The position numbers were made by a program, and so were the translations under genes. A stretch of DNA of 64,000 nucleotides from Paucilactobacillus kaifaensis (lineage in GTDB: Bacteria; Bacillota; Bacilli; Lactobacillales; Lactobacillaceae), in contig NZ_BJDM01000002.1 in NCBI RefSeq assembly GCF_005405145.1, forward strand, positions 147,763 to 211,762. The letters run 5' to 3'. Below are positions 11,111 to 20,419 of this stretch, in pieces. Each line of letters starts with the position of its first letter. Positions within the stretch are counted from its first letter, which is position 1. The notes under the pieces were generated by a model. The model was given only the letters and a program-made list of their open reading frames with translations, ran no database searches and was not told the DNA's origin.

Positions 11111-11143
11111 AAAAGCCACCTCACATCTTGAGGTGGCTTTTTA
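11111..11143. terminator. Bidirectional terminator after usp
   Basis: AAAAGCCACCTCA pairs with TGAGGTGGCTTTTT around a 5-base loop; T-runs occur on both strands. On the minus strand it ends the universal stress protein gene. Confidence 0.88.
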
Positions 11144-11158
11144 TTACGCAATTTTTAT

Positions 11159-11626
11159 CTATTCGTTATCAGCTGGATCCTTAACAATTATGACATCACA
11201 TTTAGCATTTTGAACAACATAGTTAGTGTTTGAACCAATCAGCATTCTTTCAATTCGATTCAATCCAGTTGCACCTAACACGATTAAATCAACATTTTCA
11301 CTTTCTGGTAACTTCTCGGCCAATTCTGTTTTAGAATCACCATAGTAAATTTTGGCATCAACTGGAATTCCTTCTTGTTTTACTTGGTCGACACATTTTT
11401 CCATGAACGCTCTAATTTGTTTACGCGAGTCGTCAATCAATGTGGGATCCATCCGATAAGTTGCGGTCGCACCCGCTGCCATTGCCATAAACTTAGCATC
11501 ATTTTGCACCGTCACCAATAACAAGTTTGCTCCAGCCATTTTAGCTAATTCAATTGCACGTTCTAACGCTAATTTTGATTGCTCAGAACCATCAAGACCG
11601 ACCATGATTTTTTCATATTTTTCCAT
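11159..11626 (-). CDS. Universal stress protein UspA family
   Basis: 155-residue cytoplasmic nucleotide-binding protein. It begins with the beta-strand KIMVGLDGSEQSKLALERAI and ends with the ATP-binding signature IVLGATGLNRIERMLIGSNTNYVV, which matches G-2x-G-9x-G(S/T). One Usp domain of normal length. AAGGAGG lies 7 nt before ATG 11626. It is a single-gene unit with its own terminator, inserted between sugar genes; a link to the sugar metabolism around it is not evident. Confidence 0.92.
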   Translation of the reverse strand: MEKYEKIMVGLDGSEQSKLALERAIELAKMAGANLLLVTVQNDAKFMAMAAGATATYRMDPTLIDDSRKQIRAFMEKCVDQVKQEGIPVDAKIYYGDSKTELAEKLPESENVDLIVLGATGLNRIERMLIGSNTNYVVQNAKCDVIIVKDPADNE

Positions 11627-11799
11627 GTTATTGCCTCCTTTGACTAATAGACAAATCTAAACGTTATTAAAACTATTTTCTAATATAAGTCTAACAACTA
11701 TTTTACATTTTAGCCAGCAATAACCTATGTCTTCAAATAAAAATCAAATTTTGAGGGAGGGTTTACTTTTAATTTTTGTCGAGGACATTTTCATGTGCA

Positions 11800-11925
11800 G
11801 AAACGTGTTTGCAACCGCAAAAGTCTATATATAACTAAATAACCACCAACACGATTCAAAACCCAAATCGTATTGGTGGTTATTTAGTTATACTACGACC
11901 TCTGAGCGTGACTTTTCACACTCTT
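11800..11925 (-). repeat. Palindromic element, type II, copy 6
   Basis: Read on the minus strand it starts AAGAGTGTGAAAAGTCACGC; inner stem AACTAAATAACCACCAA / TTGGTGGTTATTTAGTT; it ends GCAAACACGTTTC. The AGAGTG end overlaps the stop codon of the sugar symporter gene at 11924. Confidence 0.85.
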
Positions 11926-13273
11926 ATTTGTTTGCCAAACCCGCACGCTTGTCCAAGTAACCTTCGATTTGTTCCAAAGACTTGCCTCGTGTTTCGAACA
12001 CACCTGAGTGAACAAACCAAATTGACAATACACACAATACACCGTAACCGATGAATAATGTTTCCGTTCCTAGCGCTGCTAACAATGTTGGGAAAGTTAA
12101 CGAAACTATCATGTTAGCAGTCCAGTTAACAGTTCCACTAAGACCAACACCTAAACCACGAATGTTAAGTGGGAAAACTTCACCAATCATAACCCACATA
12201 ACTGGGCCCCATGTTGCTGAGAAAAAGGCAATATAGATTGTCAAAGCAATTGCAGCAATATATGCAGCGCTCATTGATCCATGTGAATAGTGCATTGCAA
12301 TGCCTAAAGTAAATAGTGAAAGTGCCATGCCAACCGCACCTACGATCAACATTGTCTTTCGATTAACCTTATCCATGATCACCACAGCAATTGCAGTTAC
12401 GATCACGTTAAAGATACCAATACCAATATGTGCCAAAAGCGCAGCAGAAACACCAAACCCAATATCGGTAAAAATAGTTGGCGCATAATACAAAACAGTA
12501 TTACATCCCATTACTTGTTGAAAAATAGCTAAACCAATACCAATAATCAATGCCGGACGAGCAACTTTAGAGAATAACTCTTTCCAGCCACCCATCTGAA
12601 TCTTAGCTTTATCTTCAATATCATTTAACTCAGCCTCGACTTCATCAGCATCACGCAATTGACCTAAGACTCCCCGAGCTTGATCAATCTTACCAACTCG
12701 TACCAAGAAACGTGGACTTTCTGGTAAGAATAGACCACCAATGAACAAAATAGCGGCGGGTACTGCGGCAGCAGCTAGCATGATTCTCCAGCCATGATAC
12801 ATACCTGACCACGCATAGTTAGTAACATATGCTAAGAAAATTCCTGTCATAATCATCAATTGATTTAAACTGGAAAGCGTCCCACGCATTTCAGCAGGTG
12901 CAACTTCCGATAAATACATCGGAACTAATGTTGAAGCTCCTCCAACAGCGATTCCTAGAACAAATCGGAAAGATACTAAACTCCAAAATTCAGGTGCAAT
13001 TCCACAACCAATCGCGCCAATGAAGAATATGACTGCGACCGAAAGAACCATCTTTCGTCGCCCAATCTTATCAGACATTGGTCCAATAATAATGGCTCCA
13101 ACTAACGCACCCAGCAAAACGCCTGAAACAATCCATCCTTGTTGCCAAGTATCTAAGTGTAGTTGTTTTTGGATGAACAAAATGGCCCCTGAAATGACCC
13201 CAGTATCATACCCAAACAGAATTCCACCTAAAGCACCAAAGAAATATATAAATCCTCGTGAAACTTTATGCAT
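11924..13273 (-). CDS. Sugar:H+ symporter of the MFS sugar porter family, probably xylose
   Basis: 449 residues with 12 predicted membrane segments. Sugar porter signatures are present: FGYDTGVISGAILFI in segment 1, DKIGRRKMV in loop 2-3, PESPRFLV after segment 6, and PLNIRGLGVGLSGTVNW. It resembles XylT/XylE-type D-xylose carriers. The promoter (13332-13405) has XylR-type half-sites and cre sites in the same arrangement as xylA, which is the best argument for a xylose role; arabinose or galactose are alternatives. AAGGGG precedes ATG 13273. Confidence 0.87.
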   Translation of the reverse strand: MHKVSRGFIYFFGALGGILFGYDTGVISGAILFIQKQLHLDTWQQGWIVSGVLLGALVGAIIIGPMSDKIGRRKMVLSVAVIFFIGAIGCGIAPEFWSLVSFRFVLGIAVGGASTLVPMYLSEVAPAEMRGTLSSLNQLMIMTGIFLAYVTNYAWSGMYHGWRIMLAAAAVPAAILFIGGLFLPESPRFLVRVGKIDQARGVLGQLRDADEVEAELNDIEDKAKIQMGGWKELFSKVARPALIIGIGLAIFQQVMGCNTVLYYAPTIFTDIGFGVSAALLAHIGIGIFNVIVTAIAVVIMDKVNRKTMLIVGAVGMALSLFTLGIAMHYSHGSMSAAYIAAIALTIYIAFFSATWGPVMWVMIGEVFPLNIRGLGVGLSGTVNWTANMIVSLTFPTLLAALGTETLFIGYGVLCVLSIWFVHSGVFETRGKSLEQIEGYLDKRAGLANK

Positions 13274-13331
13274 GCTTAACTACCCCTTATAGTTAAATTT
13301 ATTAGTAAGACAAGAGTAAAAAAATAATGGC

Positions 13332-13360
13332 TTAGTTTGTTTTCCTGCCCAACCAACATA
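13332..13360 (-). promoter_or_regulatory. XylR-like operator of the sugar symporter
   Basis: Half-sites TTAGTTTGTT and AACCAACATA match those in front of xylA but have a 9-bp centre instead of 5. They lie 8 bp downstream of the -10 box, exactly as at xylA. Confidence 0.55.
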
Positions 13361-13368
13361 TACGTTTC

Positions 13369-13405
13369 ATTATAAAGCGTTTTCAATAATTTGCAACCGT
13401 TTTCT
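13369..13405 (-). promoter_or_regulatory. Symporter promoter with two cre-like sites
   Basis: Minus strand: -35 TTGCAA (13391-13396), 16-bp spacer, -10 TATAAT (13369-13374). TGAAAACGCTTTAT (12 of 14 to cre) overlaps the -10, and a second cre-like site, TTGCAACCGTTTTCT on the plus strand (13391-13405), covers the -35. Both could bind CcpA, and the second could also affect the divergent galM gene. Confidence 0.65.
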
Positions 13406-13496
13406 AAAAATGCTTAAGCTGACAACTAAATACAAAAAAAAGTGCTAAACTGTTAATAATAATTAAATTAATTTACATTTTATCGGAGGTCGTTTC

Positions 13497-14531
13497 ATGA
13501 ATATTACAAAAAAAGGATTTGGTACTTATAACAATCAACAAGTTGATCAATATACACTAACTAACGACAACGACGTTAGTATTTCAGTTTTAACATTTGC
13601 TGGTTTATGGCGTGAGTTTAACGTTCCTAGTAAAGGTAAAACACAAAATATTCTATTAAACGCATCTAGTGTTGCTAACTATAACAATAATCCATTTTAT
13701 GTTGGTCGCGTGATCGGTCGTATTGCTGGCCGACTCAAAAATGGTCAATTTAATCTCAATGGCACTGATTACCAAGTTGATCAAAATGAAGGTAACAATA
13801 TGTTGCACGGCGGTAAAAATGGATTTGCCAATCAAGTTTGGGCTGCCACAACGGATCAAACATCCAACACAGTTTCCATCACACTGACAAAAACAATGAC
13901 TGAAGCAATGGACCAATTTCCTGGAACCATGCCTGCATCAGTTACCTACACCTTGAGTAATGATAACTCAGTGAAACTGGCATTCACAGCCAGTTCAGAC
14001 GAAGATACACTCTTTAACCCAACTAGCCATGCCTATTGGAATCTAGCTGATGAAAATACTGATAATATTTTGAATCATACTTTACAAATCAATTCAGATA
14101 ATCACTTAGATGTTGATAACGAAAAAATGCCAACAGGAAAAATGTTGGCCAATCAAGGAACTCCATTTGATTTTAGCCAACCTGTTGTGTTAAAAAAAGC
14201 TATCCATGAAATGAGTAACACCACAGAAAAAGGATTTGATGACATCGTAGAGGTCAAAGGTAGTGAAGATACACCGATTGCTACATTAACTGACCAAGCA
14301 AGCGGTCGTAAGATAAAAATATTCTCAAACCGAAACGGGTTAATCGTTTTTACTGCCAACTCAATGAATTCTGATGCAACCTTTAATCGTGGTATTGGTC
14401 ATCCTTATGAGGCCATCGCACTGGAAGCACAAACTCTGCCAGATACTCCTCATCACCCAGAGTTTGGCGACATTACCTTGAAGGCCAACGAAACCAAATC
14501 ATATGAAATCAAATATGAAGTTGAATTCTAA
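13497..14531 (+). CDS. galM: Aldose 1-epimerase (mutarotase)
   Basis: Interconverts alpha and beta anomers of free aldoses, feeding isomerases and kinases. 344 residues. Family motifs: GRVIGRIAGRLKNGQF (with the substrate Arg), NMLHGGKNGF (catalytic His), NPTSHAYWNL (second catalytic His), and IALEAQTLPDTPHHPEF near the end with the catalytic Glu. GGAGGT precedes ATG 13497. It diverges from the sugar symporter and ends at its own terminator, so it belongs functionally to the xylose block. Confidence 0.94.
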   Translation: MNITKKGFGTYNNQQVDQYTLTNDNDVSISVLTFAGLWREFNVPSKGKTQNILLNASSVANYNNNPFYVGRVIGRIAGRLKNGQFNLNGTDYQVDQNEGNNMLHGGKNGFANQVWAATTDQTSNTVSITLTKTMTEAMDQFPGTMPASVTYTLSNDNSVKLAFTASSDEDTLFNPTSHAYWNLADENTDNILNHTLQINSDNHLDVDNEKMPTGKMLANQGTPFDFSQPVVLKKAIHEMSNTTEKGFDDIVEVKGSEDTPIATLTDQASGRKIKIFSNRNGLIVFTANSMNSDATFNRGIGHPYEAIALEAQTLPDTPHHPEFGDITLKANETKSYEIKYEVEF

Positions 14532-14549
14532 TATAATTTGAATATGCAT

Positions 14550-14588
14550 AAAGGCAAGGAAAATAAGATTTCCTTGCCTTTTTTATTT
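14550..14588 (+). terminator. Terminator of galM
   Basis: AAAGGCAAGGAAA pairs with TTTCCTTGCCTTT around a short loop, followed by TTTTTATTT. Confidence 0.9.
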
Positions 14589-14685
14589 CACCTAACTGCC
14601 AGTTACTTGCCCACTTTAGGTCTACGTCATTTTTTATTAATAATCGAAAGTTATCAGTAATAATATTTGCTTTATCAATCAAAAA

Positions 14686-14699
14686 TGAATACGCTTACA
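14686..14699 (+). promoter_or_regulatory. cre site upstream of the hydroxyacyl-CoA dehydrogenase gene
   Basis: TGAATACGCTTACA matches the CcpA consensus TGNAARCGNWWNCA at 13 of 14 positions and lies 40 bp before the start codon, suggesting carbon catabolite control. Confidence 0.65.
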
Positions 14700-14738
14700 G
14701 TAATTTAACTTATTCAAAATTAGAAAGGAATGATTACG

Positions 14739-15731
14739 ATGAAGTTTAAGAATATCACCGTTGCTGGAAGTGGTGTTTTAGGTACCCAAATTGCTTTTCA
14801 AATTGCCTTTAAGGGTTTTCATGTTACTGTTTATGATATTAATGATGAAGTCCTTGCAAATGCAAAAGTCAAAATGGCCAATCTAGAAACTACTTACAAA
14901 GCCGAAATGGCAAAAGCTGAGGAAAACTTCTCTAAATCGACTGCAGATTTATCATACAATACTAATTTGTTACCAGGCCTTAATCAAAAGGTAACTAGTG
15001 CAATTGACCAGTCAAAACAATCAGTTAACTCCACTTTAGGGAGAATTAGTTATACCAGCGACCTGCAATCAGCTGTCGTTCATACTGATTTAGTCATTGA
15101 AGCAATTCCTGAAGTGGCATCTATTAAACACGAGTTCTACCAAAAATTAGCACCGCTAGCGCCGCAAAAAACTATTTTTGCAACTAACTCATCAACTTTA
15201 ATTCCAAGTATGTTTGCTGAAGACACTGGTAGACCAACTAGATTTTTAGCTTTACATTTTGCTAATGAAATTTGGAAAAATAATACGGCTGAAATCATGG
15301 GGCACGCTCAGACTGACCCAGATGTATTTAAAGACGTTGTTTCGTTTGCTAAAGAGATTGGCATGGTTCCGATTCAAGTTCAAAAAGAACAGCCAGGCTA
15401 CATTTTGAATTCCATTCTTGTTCCATTTCTAGATGCAGCTGAAATGCTTTATTTAGAAGGCATTGGCGATCCGGAAACAATTGATAAAACCTGGATGCTT
15501 GCAACTGGCGCACCACAAGGGCCATTTGGAATCCTTGATGTAGTTGGTATTACTACTGCTTACAACATCATTGAAAACTATGCAGCCACCACCGGCAACC
15601 ATGAATACGATCAATTAGGGAACTTACTTAAAACTAATTTCATTGATCAAGGAAAACTGGGAGTTAGTTCAGGTGAAGGATTCTACAAGTACCCTAATCC
15701 ACGGTACTCACAACCTGGATTTCTGGAATAA
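14739..15731 (+). CDS. 3-hydroxyacyl-CoA dehydrogenase family protein
   Basis: NAD-dependent dehydrogenase of 330 residues. N-terminal Rossmann motif VAGSGVLGTQIAFQIA, then DLVIEAIPEVASIKHEFY and TNSSTLIPS, typical of 3-hydroxybutyryl-CoA dehydrogenases; the C-terminal helical domain contains QPGYILNSILVPFLDAAEML. ATG 14739 is chosen over 14730 because AAAGGA lies directly against the earlier codon. No other beta-oxidation genes are nearby, so the substrate may be another 3-hydroxy acid (related enzymes act on L-gulonate). A strong cre site precedes it. Confidence 0.85.
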   Translation: MKFKNITVAGSGVLGTQIAFQIAFKGFHVTVYDINDEVLANAKVKMANLETTYKAEMAKAEENFSKSTADLSYNTNLLPGLNQKVTSAIDQSKQSVNSTLGRISYTSDLQSAVVHTDLVIEAIPEVASIKHEFYQKLAPLAPQKTIFATNSSTLIPSMFAEDTGRPTRFLALHFANEIWKNNTAEIMGHAQTDPDVFKDVVSFAKEIGMVPIQVQKEQPGYILNSILVPFLDAAEMLYLEGIGDPETIDKTWMLATGAPQGPFGILDVVGITTAYNIIENYAATTGNHEYDQLGNLLKTNFIDQGKLGVSSGEGFYKYPNPRYSQPGFLE

Positions 15732-15761
15732 AATAAGCACAGCATCTGATTGATCATATTT

Positions 15762-15887
15762 GAAACGTGTTCACCAACTAATGAAGTTTTTTATGTAAAA
15801 AGAATCCCTAGTAACCTTCAAGAAATGAAAGTTACTAGGGATTTTATTATTACACTCTAACCTCTAATTGAATTTGTTCATATTCTT
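15762..15887 (-). repeat. Palindromic element, type II, copy 7
   Basis: Read on the minus strand it starts AAGAATATGAAC (a decayed AAGAGTGTGAAC) and ends GGTGAACACGTTTC. Inner stem AATCCCTAGTAAC / GTTACTAGGGATT. The first end lies directly after the stop codon of the permease gene at 15889. Confidence 0.8.
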
Positions 15888-15888
15888 A

Positions 15889-16542
15889 TTATGCTAACCG
15901 ATGTTCAAAGTATCGTGAAAGCAGTGACAATGCATAACAAACAACAAAGTATAAAACAGCTAATGCGATAAACATTGGAATGATATAGTTTGAATTTTGT
16001 CCATAGATAATTTGTGCATGATACATCATCTCTGGTAACACAATGATCGTTGCAAGTGAAGTATCCTTAACTAAGGAAATAAACTGACTAACCAATGCTG
16101 GAATCATATTCTTCATTGCCTGTGGCAACAGAATAATTCGTAATCCTTGCCAATAAGTAAGCCCATTTGATAAGGCACCTTCCATTTGACCAGAATCAAC
16201 TGCAATAATTCCAGAGCGTACTATTTCAGCAATCATCATGGACTCAAAGACTGTCATCGCTAAAATGGCTGCTTCAATAATCGCTGGTTTAAAGCCTAAG
16301 TTAGGTAAACCAAAGTACGTAAAGAAAATAATTAGCAGTAAAGGTAAATTCCTAATCAGATCAATTACAAACCCCACAATTGCAGAGAAGTACTTGATTT
16401 GGGCATATCTAATGACCCCTAACACTGTGCCAATAATGTAACTAAGAATAATCGAAGCTACTGAAACTTCAACTGTAACCCACAACCCTTGAAGCAGGTA
16501 GCGGATATTCAACCATGAATACGCATCAATAAAGTTTTGCAT
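15889..16542 (-). CDS. glnP: Amino acid ABC transporter permease (GlnP type)
   Basis: 217-residue inner-membrane permease with about five membrane segments. The EAA loop GALSNGLTYWQGLRIILLPQ (about residues 140-160) contacts the ATPase. Last gene of a four-gene operon with ATPase, binding protein and a second permease; the two permeases should form a heterodimer. It starts 13 bp after the preceding gene, with AGGTGG before ATG. glnQHMP-like by gene order; the actual substrate (glutamine, glutamate or other polar amino acid) is inferred. Confidence 0.9.
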   Translation of the reverse strand: MQNFIDAYSWLNIRYLLQGLWVTVEVSVASIILSYIIGTVLGVIRYAQIKYFSAIVGFVIDLIRNLPLLLIIFFTYFGLPNLGFKPAIIEAAILAMTVFESMMIAEIVRSGIIAVDSGQMEGALSNGLTYWQGLRIILLPQAMKNMIPALVSQFISLVKDTSLATIIVLPEMMYHAQIIYGQNSNYIIPMFIALAVLYFVVCYALSLLSRYFEHRLA

Positions 16543-16555
16543 TCTCCGCCACCTC

Positions 16556-17194
16556 CTAGGCTAATTTCTTCTCTAAGTGTCGCATATAATAACTGAGCGG
16601 CATTGTAATAATTAAATATAAAATTCCAACTGCAAAAAATGTAGGCATTGTTTGTAATGTGTCGTTAGCAATCATATTCCCTTGATACATAAGGTCAAAA
16701 CCAGCCACAAAGGCTAATACAGACGAATTTTTAACTAAGTTGATAAACTGGTTGCCAAGTGGTGGAATCACAATCTTAAACGCCTGTGGCAACACGATAA
16801 AGCGCATTGATTGCCAAAATGATAATCCGTTAGATAGCGCACCTTCCATTTGACCTTCATCAACGGACTGAATTCCCGAACGTACAGTTTCTGCAATAAA
16901 TGCCGAAGTATAAATTGTTAAACCGATCGTTCCGGCTGTAAACCCATTAATCTTAGTCACATACAGTGGCAATACCACAAAGAAAAACATCGTGATTACC
17001 AGTAACGGAATATTACGAAAAATTTCAACATAGACCCGACCAATGATTCGCATAAGCTTGTTAGGCATGATTTCAAAGATCGCAAACAATGAGCCAATGA
17101 TTAAGCTGAAAAACAAAGCAATAATGCTACACAGTAACGTTTGTCCCAGTCCATATAGCAATGATTGCCATTGCGTGGCAAAAATATGAATCAT
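16556..17194 (-). CDS. glnM: Amino acid ABC transporter permease (GlnM type)
   Basis: 212 residues, homologous to the next permease. EAA loop GALSNGLSFWQSMRFIVLPQ around residue 130; five predicted membrane segments starting with LLCSIIALFFSLIIGSLFAI. Its first codon touches the stop of the binding-protein gene, so translation is probably coupled. Confidence 0.9.
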   Translation of the reverse strand: MIHIFATQWQSLLYGLGQTLLCSIIALFFSLIIGSLFAIFEIMPNKLMRIIGRVYVEIFRNIPLLVITMFFFVVLPLYVTKINGFTAGTIGLTIYTSAFIAETVRSGIQSVDEGQMEGALSNGLSFWQSMRFIVLPQAFKIVIPPLGNQFINLVKNSSVLAFVAGFDLMYQGNMIANDTLQTMPTFFAVGILYLIITMPLSYYMRHLEKKLA

Positions 17195-18030
17195 TAGCGT
17201 TTCATCTCCTCGTAGTTAAATCCTTTAACATGGCCAAACCATTTATCCAAGAGTTTGTTGTACGTCCCATCTTTTTCAACCTTAGTAAGTGCTTTATTGA
17301 GACGATTTTTAAACTTGGTTTGCCCTTTGTTAACTGCAATTCCGTATGGTTCATTAGTAAATGCACCACCGACGACAACATAACCAGGATTTTCTACGGA
17401 CATACCATACAAAATACCATTGTCAGTTGTTAATGCATCACCTTGTTTAGATTTTAATGCCGTAAGTGCCTGAGCGTAGTCAGATAATTGCAAAACGCGG
17501 GCCTTAGGAGCAAATTTACCTATATTTTGTACTGAATTTGAACCAGTAACCCCTAAAACCACAGCGCCTTTTTTATTCAAGTCTTTAACGCTGTGAATTG
17601 GACTACCTTTCTTAACTAAGATTGCCTGACCGGCATCAAAATAAGACCTAGTAAAATCAACCTGTTTGGCCCGTTCTGGATTAATTGTCATCGTTGCCAT
17701 AATTGCGTCAATGTTACCATTTCTAAGTAAAGGTACTCGCGTCTGACTCGTTACCGGCACAAAAACCGCTTTTCCATTTTTACCCAGAATTTCCTTGGTC
17801 ATTGCTTTAGCCAAATCAATTTCAAAACCCTGAACTTGGCTATTTTTAACATTCATTAATCCAAATAACTTGGTATCTGCTTTGACACCCCAAGTAATCG
17901 TATTGTTTTTAATATCATTTTGTAACACATCTTGATCTGACAAAGCTGTTTTCGTGCCACAAGACGTCATTGTGATTAACAACAACGCAAGGGCAGACAA
18001 CAAGCCAATGAAACGCCATCGTTTTCTCAT
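17194..18030 (-). CDS. glnH: Amino acid-binding lipoprotein of ABC transporter
   Basis: 278-residue extracellular solute-binding protein. A signal peptide ending in a lipobox (LITMTSC, Cys at about residue 24) predicts a membrane-anchored lipoprotein. The type 3 binding-protein core shows GFEIDLAKAMTKEIL and DAIMATMTINPERAKQVDFT. Start ATG 18030 is preferred because GGGAGGG lies just upstream; the longer frame from 18057 would include it and overlap the ATPase gene. Captures the amino acid for the two permeases encoded downstream. Confidence 0.9.
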   Translation of the reverse strand: MRKRWRFIGLLSALALLLITMTSCGTKTALSDQDVLQNDIKNNTITWGVKADTKLFGLMNVKNSQVQGFEIDLAKAMTKEILGKNGKAVFVPVTSQTRVPLLRNGNIDAIMATMTINPERAKQVDFTRSYFDAGQAILVKKGSPIHSVKDLNKKGAVVLGVTGSNSVQNIGKFAPKARVLQLSDYAQALTALKSKQGDALTTDNGILYGMSVENPGYVVVGGAFTNEPYGIAVNKGQTKFKNRLNKALTKVEKDGTYNKLLDKWFGHVKGFNYEEMKR

Positions 18031-18043
18031 GGCTGTCCCTCCC

Positions 18044-18787
18044 TTACTTGTGAACAATAATCTTACTCAAGAACTGACGAGCACGTTCGTTAGTTGGCTC
18101 ACCATCAAAGAATTGTTCCTTGGTATCATCTTCCAAGATTTGACCGGCATCCATAAAGATTACCCGGTCACCCACTTCACGAGCAAAGCCCATTTCATGG
18201 GTTACCACTAACATCGTCATACTTGAGTCACGGGCAATGTCTTTCATAACGTTCAACACATCGTCAATCATTTCTGGATCCAAAGCAGATGTTGGTTCAT
18301 CAAATAACAGGCACTTAGGCTTCATTGCCAAACTACGAGCAATTGCAATTCGCTGTTGCTGACCACCAGATAATTGCCGTGGATAACTATCGGCCTTACT
18401 TTCCAACCCGACCTTTTTAAGTAAACTCATTGCAAATTCTCTGTTTTCTTCATCAGGACGCTTTAAAACAATTTTAGGTGCTAACATAATATTTTGTAGC
18501 ACTGTTTTGTTTGCGTATAAATTAAAATGTTGAAACACCATGCCAACATCTTTACGAATTTTATTTGGATCTGTCTTTTTATCAGCCAAATCATAACCAT
18601 TAACGATTAATTTTCCTTCTTGAATTGGTTCCAGTCCGTTAATTGTGCGGATTAACGTACTTTTACCTGATCCTGAAGGTCCAATTAACACAACAGTTTC
18701 TCCGGCTTCAACGGTCAAATTGATATCCTTTAACGCTTGAAAATCACCATAGTACTTTTGGACATCATGAAACTCGATCATTGACAT
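18044..18787 (-). CDS. glnQ: Amino acid ABC transporter ATPase
   Basis: 247-residue ATPase powering the transporter encoded downstream. Walker A GPSGSGKST, Q-loop VFQHFNLYANKTVLQN, signature LSGGQQQR, Walker B CLLFDEPTSALD, H-loop VTHEMGFAREV, all intact. ATG 18787 follows GGAGGGG; the GTG at 18802 would put that site inside the gene. First gene of the glnQ-H-M-P operon. Confidence 0.94.
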   Translation of the reverse strand: MSMIEFHDVQKYYGDFQALKDINLTVEAGETVVLIGPSGSGKSTLIRTINGLEPIQEGKLIVNGYDLADKKTDPNKIRKDVGMVFQHFNLYANKTVLQNIMLAPKIVLKRPDEENREFAMSLLKKVGLESKADSYPRQLSGGQQQRIAIARSLAMKPKCLLFDEPTSALDPEMIDDVLNVMKDIARDSSMTMLVVTHEMGFAREVGDRVIFMDAGQILEDDTKEQFFDGEPTNERARQFLSKIIVHK

Positions 18788-19082
18788 ACAAATCCCCTCC
18801 ACTCTTCCATCATAATTACTTAATCAAGTTAAAATTTTCATTTCAATTTAATAAAGATTAGATTAAATTGTAAAACAAATTCACGGTAACGTCAAAATTT
18901 AATCATCTTGAAACCGTAATCCAGTGAACATTCTTTTAAATATTAAGTAAAAGACCCCATAAACAAACGAATCGTTTGTCATTTTATAATTATTCCTATT
19001 TTAAATAAGGAGTGAATATTTACTTATTGTTCTTTGACAGCAACGCACGATATAAACTCTATTTCTTTAGGTTTGATCAATT
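18788..19082. other. Upstream region of the gln operon with a 17-bp palindrome
   Basis: AT-rich, no coding potential. It contains the perfect odd palindrome ACAAACGAATCGTTTGT at 18963-18979, about 175 bp upstream of glnQ, a possible operator. No canonical GlnR box (TGTNAN7TNACA) was found by eye. Confidence 0.5.
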
Positions 19083-19084
19083 AA

Positions 19085-19122
19085 AAAACCAGTTGATTCA
19101 CTCTAGAATCAACTGGTTTTCC
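19085..19122. terminator. Bidirectional terminator after aminotransferase
   Basis: AAAACCAGTTGATTC pairs perfectly with GAATCAACTGGTTTT around 6 bases; the minus strand has the T-run needed to end the aminotransferase gene at 19154. Confidence 0.88.
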
Positions 19123-19153
19123 TGTTATCCACGATAATTTATTAATTCGATCC

Positions 19154-20335
19154 TTAAACTCTGCTTGCCACAAAATCTTTAATTCTATTCATGGCTTCTT
19201 TCAAGTTTTCCATCGAAGCGGCATAGCTAATTCTAACGTAACCTTCACCACCAGGACCAAACGAGCTACCGGCTACCAATGCTACCTTATTTTCATATGC
19301 TAATTGGCGACAAAATGTTTTATCATCAATATTGAGGCTAGCTGGAATCTTAGTAAACAGGTAAAATGCCCCTTCTGGTTGGTGTGCTGTGAAACCTAAT
19401 GCACTCATTTTTTCATAAACGAACTTAGCACGTTGTTCATATTCTAATTTCATTTTAGGCCCATCCTCGAACCCATTTTCAAATGCTTCTTGGGCCGCAT
19501 CTTGCGATACTCTAGCTGCTGTAGTAACCGAGTATTGATGAATCTTAGCAAGTTGCGTAATAATTTGCTCAGGCGCGCATAAAACCCCAATCCGCCAACC
19601 AGTCATCGCATGTGATTTAGAAACACCATTTATTAAAATAGTTTGTTCAGGCAAATACTCTGCGATTGAAACATGCTTATCACCATACGTTAATTCACTA
19701 TAAATTTCATCAGCGATAACAAAAATATCGTACTTTTTCAAAACCGATGCAATTGCCGCCACGTCTTCACGACGGTAAGTCATGCCGGTTGGATTAGACG
19801 GGAAGTTAAGCACGACCGCCTTAACGGCATCACCATTATCTTTAATTGCTTGTTCTAATTTTTCCGGAGTTAGGACAAAATTATTATCTGAAGTATCAAG
19901 AAAAATAGGCTCGGCTCCGTTTACTTTCGTAATTGGAATATACATAGGCCAAATTGGAGTGGGAATAATTACTTTATCTCCTCGATTTACTATTGAGCTG
20001 ATAGCTGTCCAGATTGATTCCGTGGCTCCCACCGTAATAATGACATTTTCTGCATGATAGTTTAACTGATATTTTTTATTAAAAAAGTTAGCAACTGCCG
20101 CTCGCAACTCAGGAGTTCCGTTAGAAGGAGCATAGTGAGTATGATTTTCTTTGATACTTTCAATCGCTGCATTCTTGATATGCTCAGGAGTATTAAAATC
20201 CGGTTCTCCTAAAGTTAATTTGATAATGCCGGGAATCTTAGAAACTTCCTGATCAAATGAGCGAATATCAGATGGTGTTACCCGACTCAAATCTTCACGC
20301 ATCCGACCAATTAAACGTTGTACCTTATCTGCCAT
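19154..20335 (-). CDS. PLP-dependent aminotransferase (aspartate/aromatic type)
   Basis: 393 residues, full length for fold-type I subgroup I-gamma. The PLP lysine is in ILINGVSKSHAMTGWRIGVL, with NFPSNPTGMTY and the C-terminal Arg region GGEGYVRISYAAS that binds the substrate carboxylate. Related to AraT/AspB proteins of lactobacilli, which start amino acid catabolism; substrate not determinable. ACGGAGGAA precedes ATG 20335. Paralogous to the truncated aminotransferase at the left edge. Confidence 0.92.
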   Translation of the reverse strand: MADKVQRLIGRMREDLSRVTPSDIRSFDQEVSKIPGIIKLTLGEPDFNTPEHIKNAAIESIKENHTHYAPSNGTPELRAAVANFFNKKYQLNYHAENVIITVGATESIWTAISSIVNRGDKVIIPTPIWPMYIPITKVNGAEPIFLDTSDNNFVLTPEKLEQAIKDNGDAVKAVVLNFPSNPTGMTYRREDVAAIASVLKKYDIFVIADEIYSELTYGDKHVSIAEYLPEQTILINGVSKSHAMTGWRIGVLCAPEQIITQLAKIHQYSVTTAARVSQDAAQEAFENGFEDGPKMKLEYEQRAKFVYEKMSALGFTAHQPEGAFYLFTKIPASLNIDDKTFCRQLAYENKVALVAGSSFGPGGEGYVRISYAASMENLKEAMNRIKDFVASRV

Positions 20336-20419
20336 TGTGATTCCTCCGTTTTAAAAATTAGAAACGCATTAAAATATAATGACAATAATAGCAATATGAA
20401 ATACAGGTGTCAAAAAAAT

